64,000 nt of DNA from Galbula dea (Eukaryota > Chordata > Aves > Piciformes > Galbulidae). The position numbers and the translations under genes are program-made. The stretch is from assembly GCA_013399015.1 (NCBI GenBank), contig VWZX01010570.1, positions 248,001 through 312,000 of the forward strand, read 5' to 3'. The notes under the pieces are model-generated. The model saw only the letters and a list, made by a program, of their open reading frames with translations, was not told the DNA's origin and ran no database searches. Positions 56,911-64,000 of this stretch are shown here, in pieces. Positions within the stretch are counted from its first letter, which is position 1; every line of letters starts with the position of its first letter.

Positions 56911-58320
56911 CTTTTAGTTAAAGGGAAAATGGAGATTCTCAGTGCAGTGCTATTTACAGCTGCTAGTAGATCTGCAGCCTTTTTCCTAGCAGCATAAAAA
57001 TGGTTGGGAGCAGCAAGTATTACCTGGAAGGTAGTGCAAAGAATTTGTGAGAAGATCTGGGCTCTGTAATATGACTAAAGATTTCTTTTAGTGATGTATC
57101 CAAAGATGGAAAGAGCATCAGTGACCATATGCATATGGTTGTGGTATATGTAATAACCTTGTGATTAAGAACCGATGAATCCATCTTTCAGCTGTTAGAA
57201 ATGGTCATCACTGAGAAGCCAGTCCTAAAATCCTGTAATGGTAACTGTGCAGAGGCCATGTACCCAGGGAATGGTGGTGTGGCTCCATTCAGTTCTATTG
57301 GAAGAACAGCTGAACAGGTCTGAATACTTACCATGGGTTTGTGTTATTCTCCTATGCAGTGATGAGTTTAAAGTGGGGATGAGTCTAAAAATGCTTTAAT
57401 CAGGCCTGTGAGAATTCTGGGTTTCACACCTGAAAAAGCAAATTGATTCATGTTTTATTTTTATTTTTTTCTGAGTATTTTCTTGTCTTCGTTGAGCACT
57501 TAGTTATTTTGTTTATAGAACTCACAGGCTGGCCTGTTACTCCAAGCTATGATTATCAATTCCTCAACATTAAAAGTAGATCTTTATAGTACTACTTGTA
57601 CCTTGTCTCAAGTTGATTTTTCTTTTAGCATTCACTCTGGATTGATGTTTTCCCATGATGCATGCTGTGACTGGAATTTCCTTTGTTATAAAGTGTTTCA
57701 GAACTGTCATTTCTAAAAATTACAAGTGTTTAGAGGGTTAGCCTTTTTTGTTGTCTTGGATTTTTGCATCTTCTTCCTGAATGGTTCTTTGTATAGACTT
57801 TCACCTAATACTGAAACGGCAAACCCTCAACATTTCCAACGTGTCAAAGCCTGGCCTCTTCCTGCCATGATCAAAGATACCACCAAAGGCATGCCTGGGA
57901 ACTTCTGATTCCAAGCATATCTTTTCCTTCCTTGCACTGGTGCTGAAGGGACTTTCTGAATATTGGAGGCTGACATGTGTTGGCAATGAATCTTAGGTCT
58001 TTTAGTGATAAGCACACAGGCTCTTGGCAAATCTACTTGGTGTCCACCACCTTAGCACAACCCTTCCTTGAGGCAGCGGTCACACCAGCAGCTGTACCTA
58101 GCCCTGCTTCACCAGTGCCTCTTGAAGCTCAGGGCTTTCTCCCATATACTGTTTGGACTCTGTTGTAATTTCTGCTGTTTGCTGTCTGTTTGAAGTGTTT
58201 CAGTGGCTTGCTTAGGGAGTACAGTAAATATTATGACTCTGTGAGAAAGGAAGGAGTGAGAATCAAGCCATTAATTAAAGGCTGCCTAGTCTAATCCAAT
58301 TGTTAAAGCACAGTTGCCAT
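56911..58320. other. Region without recognised genes
   Basis: No exon, RNA gene or transposon was recognised. Confidence 0.5.
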
Positions 58321-58520
58321 AGCAGCACTGCCCCAACCTGAGTCACGCTCCATTCTGCTCCCCTCTGTTGTTCTGGAGAGCCCAGTTGCGTACGTGCTGA
58401 GAGGGTGACGCAGTTCTCGCTCCTACCAGACAGTGAGCAAAGGCTTCAGTGACTCACAGCAAAGATCAGAGGGGAAGGAGAAGTATTACAGCAGCTCCTC
58501 TGGAAAACAAATGAATGACT
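58320..58520. promoter_or_regulatory. CpG/AP-1/CRE-like cluster, candidate promoter or enhancer
   Basis: About 200 bp is more GC-rich than its surroundings. It holds several CpGs in a CpG-poor area, TGAGTCA at 58339-58345, TGACTCA at 58450-58456 and TGACGCA at 58406-58412. By conserved order the next gene should be TMOD2, so this might be a promoter or enhancer of it. No clear donor site or coding sequence follows. Confidence 0.3.
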
Positions 58521-61500
58521 AGGAGATAAATCTTCAGTGACAGGGCAGTGCATCAGGCTCTGCAGGAGTTGCTACAGGCAACATCAAGAGGACTTCTATT
58601 TTTAACATTTTTTGAGTGAATGGGAAAAAAGTATTGAATGTGCCTATGCCTCTGTTTCCACCTCTGTAGCATGCAAAGGATTATGTACAGCAGTCACTGT
58701 CTGAGTATTTTTAAACCTTTGCACCAAAACTGGCAAAAATGCAGCAAACTAACAAATTATTAACAATTTAAAGTGTAATTGATATCTACCCCTTCTAAGC
58801 AGGTGTTAAAAAGGATTTGGTTTTTAATTGTGAAGTTGACTTTGCAGGGGGTGTTCTGAGGATCAGTAACCTGAGAGGGATTCATCAATGCCCAGTTTAG
58901 AGAAATGTATAAAGATGCATCATTCTAAAAGTATTTATTTTTTATGTTCTTCATGTATTTCTCAGCTTTGCAAAAATCTCACTGCATTTACAGTGAGGTC
59001 CACACATTCAGCCCAAATCTCTTCCTGTCTCCTTCTTCAGTTAACCATAAGTAACTTGTTTGTCGTCCTATGACTTCTCCGTTACTGGATACAAAGATGC
59101 TGAGCTCTGTCCCTGCAAAGTAGCAGCCAGTGCTAACCAGAGTGGGGAGCTGCACCATGCAGGGCATCCCACTGAACACCAGCACTTATTTCAGAACTTG
59201 CTTTCTCATTGCTGCTGCTTGTGAAACGTGCTGAGGGTGATGTCATTTGCCTTTACAATTAATTGATGTTAATTAATAGTAGGTGACTGTGGTGTTTCCA
59301 ACAAAATGCATGTGTATTCCCTGTTAAAACTTGGTGAACTAAACCCTGTTTTGTGACAATGAGCAGACAAGGATGAGCAGTGATTTGCTGCTTGCTTGAG
59401 TTTTCCTTCAGAGTGTAGGAATAATGTTCGTGCACTGTGCAGCAGATAAAAGCGGATTTCCAAATATAGCTCAGCCTAGCAGCAGCGTTTATTCTAAACT
59501 CCTCCAAGGTGGATGCAGCCTGCTTAGGCACTGTCAGCACTCTACTGATTACTGCCAATGCTGGGCATAGTCTGAGTGAAAGCAGTCCAAAGGTGTTTGT
59601 TAACTTCAGTGACGATGAGGTTCAACTCTGGGTGTGCATTGCCAGATTCCTCGGAACCGGGATGAGAGTTTTACTGTATGTTTTCTTTGTTGTATCTAAA
59701 TTCTTTTGGAGGTAAATTTTCTTAGATCACAGCAGGTTTGTTTGGGGAACCAATTCAAAGGGTCATTCAGAGAGGTAATTAGCTTGGCACTGTTTTAAAC
59801 ATTTTCAAGTAGTTTAGCCTGCTGAGGTCTCCTTTGTTAAGTTCCAGGCAGGGTGAATGTTTGGGCTCAATGTGAACACCCAGAAAAGGATCCAGAAAGC
59901 TCGTGCCAATGCTTTTTTAGTATCTCTGGCAGAACTTGTGTGTCAAACTGCTCATGTGTCCAGAGGTAAACTCAGTCACCAGCTCTGAGCTGATATCCCT
60001 TCACCCCAGCTGAGTTGACAGACCCTAGGCTTTTCACTTCCTCTGTAGCAGGTGGATTTTACTTTCAGCACATGGAAATATCTGCCTGTGTCATACCCAA
60101 TCCATTCCTGCCATTGCATCATTTATCCTCTGGAACACAGTTCTAGTGTCAGCTTTGTTTTATTCTAAATGATCAAAGTATTTGGCCTGATTAAATCATA
60201 GGTTGGGTACTGGCATGGGGTTGAAGGATGTTAGCTAGAATAGGTGGCCTCATAGTCCCTCTTATGGAAAAATGAGACCCAACAGGTTCATTATTATAAA
60301 GCAACAAGCAGTTTTGAAGCAGCAGGAGCTAACAGTTAACTCGGGGCAAAGCTGTGACTGTACCACCAGGGTGATTAAGTACACACATGGCCTTTGACAG
60401 CTTATTTGACACTGATGATGCTACAATGACTGTGCATGACTGGAAAAACAATAAGCAAAGGCTTTTGCGAGTCTCCTCAGCACCCAGATCTCCTTGGGTA
60501 CTGCTGCAATGGTTCATTCTGACACCAAGTTAGCAAGACAGCCCAGTGACTCCTTCACAGGAGTAGCAGGTGCTTCAACCAGTGTCTCTGGGGATTGCTG
60601 CTCTTCACAGCACTGGCTGTGCGCAGGTTTGAGTCCCAGCTGACTTCACGGCACTCAGGGTAATGCCCATTCTCCTTGGAAACAGTGTGTTTTCCATTGT
60701 ACAAATACTACAAGTAGCTTGTTCTGGCTTTTGTGTTTAATTATGGAGTCATTTTGAAAGCTTCAGAAGAGTGAAGGGAAGTAATCTTTTTAACTGTATT
60801 TTCTCATTGGTACAAAAATAGAATAGGAAATAACTAAACTATATTAAGTATAACTGTTTCATTTTCATGAAAAATGTATACCAAAAGGAAGCAAATGCAT
60901 TTTTATTTAAATGTCATCACATAGCTTTGTTTAAACTTTTAGTTTTTCTCATCATGGAGATGATCTTTCAAACATTATGAATCTCTAATGCTGGAAGGGA
61001 CTCCAGCTCTTGGCAGGTGGCATAACCACTTCTGTCCCTGCTGGCTGGCTTTGTCATAGCTGCTGAGCACTTGTACCCACTTATGACAATCAAACTTCCA
61101 TTTCCCTTCTGTCAGGCACTCTAGTTTTTCCACAAATGAATATGAGACTAGTACTCTGCCAAAAAGCACAGTAAGGGGAGCAACTTAAATGCAAGGCAAC
61201 CAGGTCCATCTTCATCAGGAGTGCTCTTGACCTTATTCCAGGCTCAAAAGAGATGCCATAAACTTCCCTGTGGTGCATTTGAGATGATGTCACAGTAGTT
61301 AACCTGGATCAACCGGTGCATTTGGAGTGTAGAGGCAGAGAGAGCTTAACTGGAGCTTTAATTAGCAGCCACAGAGCAATCAATTTTGAAGACCAAAATT
61401 TAAAGGAGATTATTTTGAGGGACTATCCTTATTTTCTAGTGAGCTTGACACATTCAGTGACACTTTTTCCCCCCGCCAAAGCAGCCTAAAAGCATGCAGA

Positions 61501-64000
61501 AAAAAAATACAGGGATGGAATAGAGCAACTATGCCCCCTTGTGTTGCCAGGCAGCTGGAGGTGGGGGCAGGCAGGGTGAGCCTCACTAGCAGGTCCTGTC
61601 CAGGTCTCTGTTCTTTCTGTTCCTGAACACTGAGTCAAGTGAACTCTTATTATGACAAGAAAACACATTCAATATCTAAGCAACCTACTTAATGTGGGTG
61701 GCGAACACCAGAGTATGCGGTGTGCCAGCATTGCTGAAGTACAAACTAACCAAGAATGACAACACCTTGGTTCAACAGAGACTTGTACCTAGTGACTTCT
61801 TTCTCCACCATCCATCTGAAAGCTTTTAATGCTGATTTAGACAAATGATGAGTATGTAACCTTTTCACAGACAAGTGGCAGAATTAGTACAAGGTTACAG
61901 GGTTTGGAGAAATCTTTGTGTATAGTGTTCACCAACATAGACTGAGCATCTAGGCAGCTTTTAGATGACCGGCACCTGTGGTGATAAGTGGGAAATAAAC
62001 AACTTGCAAGTACGAAATGCTGTTTCTAGATTCTGTTCAATGTATAATCAACACAGTCATTATCTCAAGAGTGAAACAATACATGGAATTACTTTATCTA
62101 ACAGCCTTGTTTTCTCCTCTCTTGCTCACTGAATGAGTCTACCTAGTGTCAGACTTAATAAAGTCAGGCAGCTGGTTCTATGAAACAGACCCTCATTAAG
62201 GGAGGCTCCCCATGCTGCTTTTGTTTGTGCTCATCTGCTTTACTAGAATGGATAAGAAAAGCATGAATATTTAAAGCACTTTGATCTGACTGGGAACCAG
62301 CTGAACACAATTCTGCTGTTTTTTCCCCTCCTTCTCTTTCTCAGAAAAAGAAACCTCACATGACATTGACCATTCTGCTCTATCTGGACACAGACAGATA
62401 TTTGCTACAGCTGAAACAGATTATAATGACAGCGATTCCTTGGTGGTTGTTGGTTTTAATGTGCAAATGCTGTCCTCTACTAAAATTGCTAAAAGATTAT
62501 TTGAGAGCTGTGTAGTTTACTGGTTTCTGTCCAACATCCTCCCACCTAGCAAAGTACTTGCCCTGTTGTGTCTCTCCCTAACAGGCAGTGCTCTCCACCC
62601 ACTGCATTTGGATGCCAGCCTTCTGCAGGTTTGGCATGGAGGAGAATGCAGACCTTCTGGCTGTGGCTAGAGAACCATACACAGACTGGTCAGAGCTACT
62701 GCAATATGGCAGATTTAGTTAGCTTGCACCTTTCTTTGATGTTGTATTAAAGGTCCCTAGAGTCTCTATCTGTCAAAATAGAGAAGTTTTTACTTTTGGG
62801 TAGGTGCATCAAAAGGACATGAACAAAGGAACTTCTGCATGGCAGCCAGAGGAGATGGGTGACCAGTGCAGCTCTGTCTGTCACTCTATATCATGGCTGT
62901 GCGGAGACTCACCCAGTGTTCCTTGTAGAAAAGGAAGTGCCTGAGGTTTGCATTGCTGTTGCTCAGGCTGGGGAGAGGAGTGAACAGATTGGAATAGGAA
63001 AGATATGAAGATGCATGCTCAGGCTGTAAGACTGGTATCAATCCTCTTGTTGTAAATGAGTTATTTTTCAATCGTTCATATACAATATTTTCATTCTGAA
63101 ACAAACCTCCAGCTCAGTGCATGTAGTGCTGGGGGGAAGAGAAGGTGAAACCTAGCAGATAATTCAGATGAGCCACAGTGGAAAAAAATGCTTAATCTGA
63201 TGTCAGAGCATCAAGGGAGGCTTGATTCAAGGCACAAAGCCATAAGAAATTGCAAAAGCCAAATCCTTTATCAAGATTTATTTAGAAAAACCACAATGCT
63301 GGGGAGTCACTGTTACATAGTGTGGTAATTTTCTTCCTCTTGAGTAATATGCCCCATACCGTGCACATGCAATTACTTTTGTTTCAGACATAACATCTTC
63401 ATCCAGAGTTATACATGTACACACACAGTCCTTAGTGCACGCTACAGTTCACATATATGTTAGAGCACACACAAAGTTGAGCTTTTCCATGAAAAAACTG
63501 TATAAAAAATACAAACCAAACTGAAGCTGTCAACACGAGAAGCAATGTGCAAAAATAGTTACTTCTGAATGTTTACTTAAGAAAAGAGGACTCTTCTGTC
63601 CCTGTTCCCCATTCAGCATCGAGTTGCTTGAAAATAGAACTGAAAACAACTAGTCACATCCTGACCCCTTTCATGTTGGCTGCAGAGACTTTTAACCAGC
63701 TAAATAATCCTACATTAATGCAAAAATCTGCCTTCAAGCATCACCATCATGTGTTATTGTTGTATCGAACACATCTTTATATCGTGGTATATATATATAT
63801 TTGACTTGTGATGCTCAAGCCAGGTGATACCCAAACCCTTGTGTGAAGCACACAGAAGAGGCAGGACATAGATGTCCCTGGTCACTAAGTCCCCTGGTAG
63901 GGGCTGGCAGCAGCTGCCGGGAGAAAATGGCCAGGGATTGGGAGTTCTCTGACGTGTGCAGGAAGCAGCCAGACCTCCCAGGTCCCCTGCCACTGGGTGT
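58521..64000. other. Right-hand region without recognised genes
   Basis: AT-rich sequence with short chance open frames. I looked for a tropomodulin N-terminus (MALPF...LEKYK) and saw none. A short (TA)n run lies near 63787-63800. If TMOD2 follows, its coding exons lie beyond the window. Confidence 0.45.
63787..63801. repeat. (TA)n microsatellite
   Basis: A run of about seven TA units. Confidence 0.7.

Noticed and set aside
60600..60670. tRNA-like B-box word (GGTTTGAGTCCCAGC)
   Set aside because: No matching A box or cloverleaf can be drawn, and the flanks do not follow MIR well enough to call a SINE.
60960..61010. Possible CR1 3' end (ATGCTGGAAGGGACTCCAG)
   Set aside because: Only one short word matches; following sequence does not continue like CR1.
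42430..64000. Coding exons of TMOD2, expected from mammalian gene order
   Set aside because: I looked for the tropomodulin N-terminus and leucine-rich segments in the translated frames and found none.

Overview
The window is from a bird, most likely a galliform close to chicken. It has a vertebrate intron/exon layout with GT-AG introns and two GC-rich CpG-island promoters in AT-rich DNA. CR1 retrotransposon ends, an avian-type endogenous retroviral LTR and relics of the amniote SINE MIR are also present. Gene identities come from reading spliced exons against remembered vertebrate proteins; no alignment was run.

Left part (about 1.3-25.0 kb, + strand): the complete 12-exon coding region of SCG3 (secretogranin III), predicted at 470 aa. 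The exons join in phase from the ATG at 1916 to the TAA at 24551-24553, with a polyadenylation signal at 24966. The promoter is a CpG island. It holds two perfect halves of the REST/NRSF site (RE1) at expanded spacing, which fits a neuroendocrine gene. Intron 11 contains a 48-nt, phase-compatible, stop-free candidate cassette exon.

Middle (about 25.0-30.4 kb): the region between two convergent genes, AT-rich apart from an unassigned GC-rich patch near 28.4-29.1 kb.

Right-centre (about 30.4-41.45 kb, - strand): the complete 3-exon coding region of LYSMD2 (LysM domain containing 2), predicted at 195 aa, ending at its own CpG-island promoter with NRF1-like motifs. Both introns carry CR1 copies oriented with the gene.

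Right part (41.5-64 kb): no coding exon is recognised. It contains CR1 fragments, including one with the layout of a 5'-inverted (twin-primed) insertion, a degraded LTR, a MIR relic and a CpG/AP-1/CRE-like cluster near 58.4 kb. In mammals TMOD2 follows LYSMD2, so this stretch may be the upstream region or first intron of that gene, but no tropomodulin exon is visible. The two genes are linked by conserved synteny. SCG3 acts in the regulated secretory pathway; the function of LYSMD2 is poorly known. I see no novel multi-gene system here. The main unexpected signals are the expanded RE1, the candidate cassette exon and the inverted CR1.
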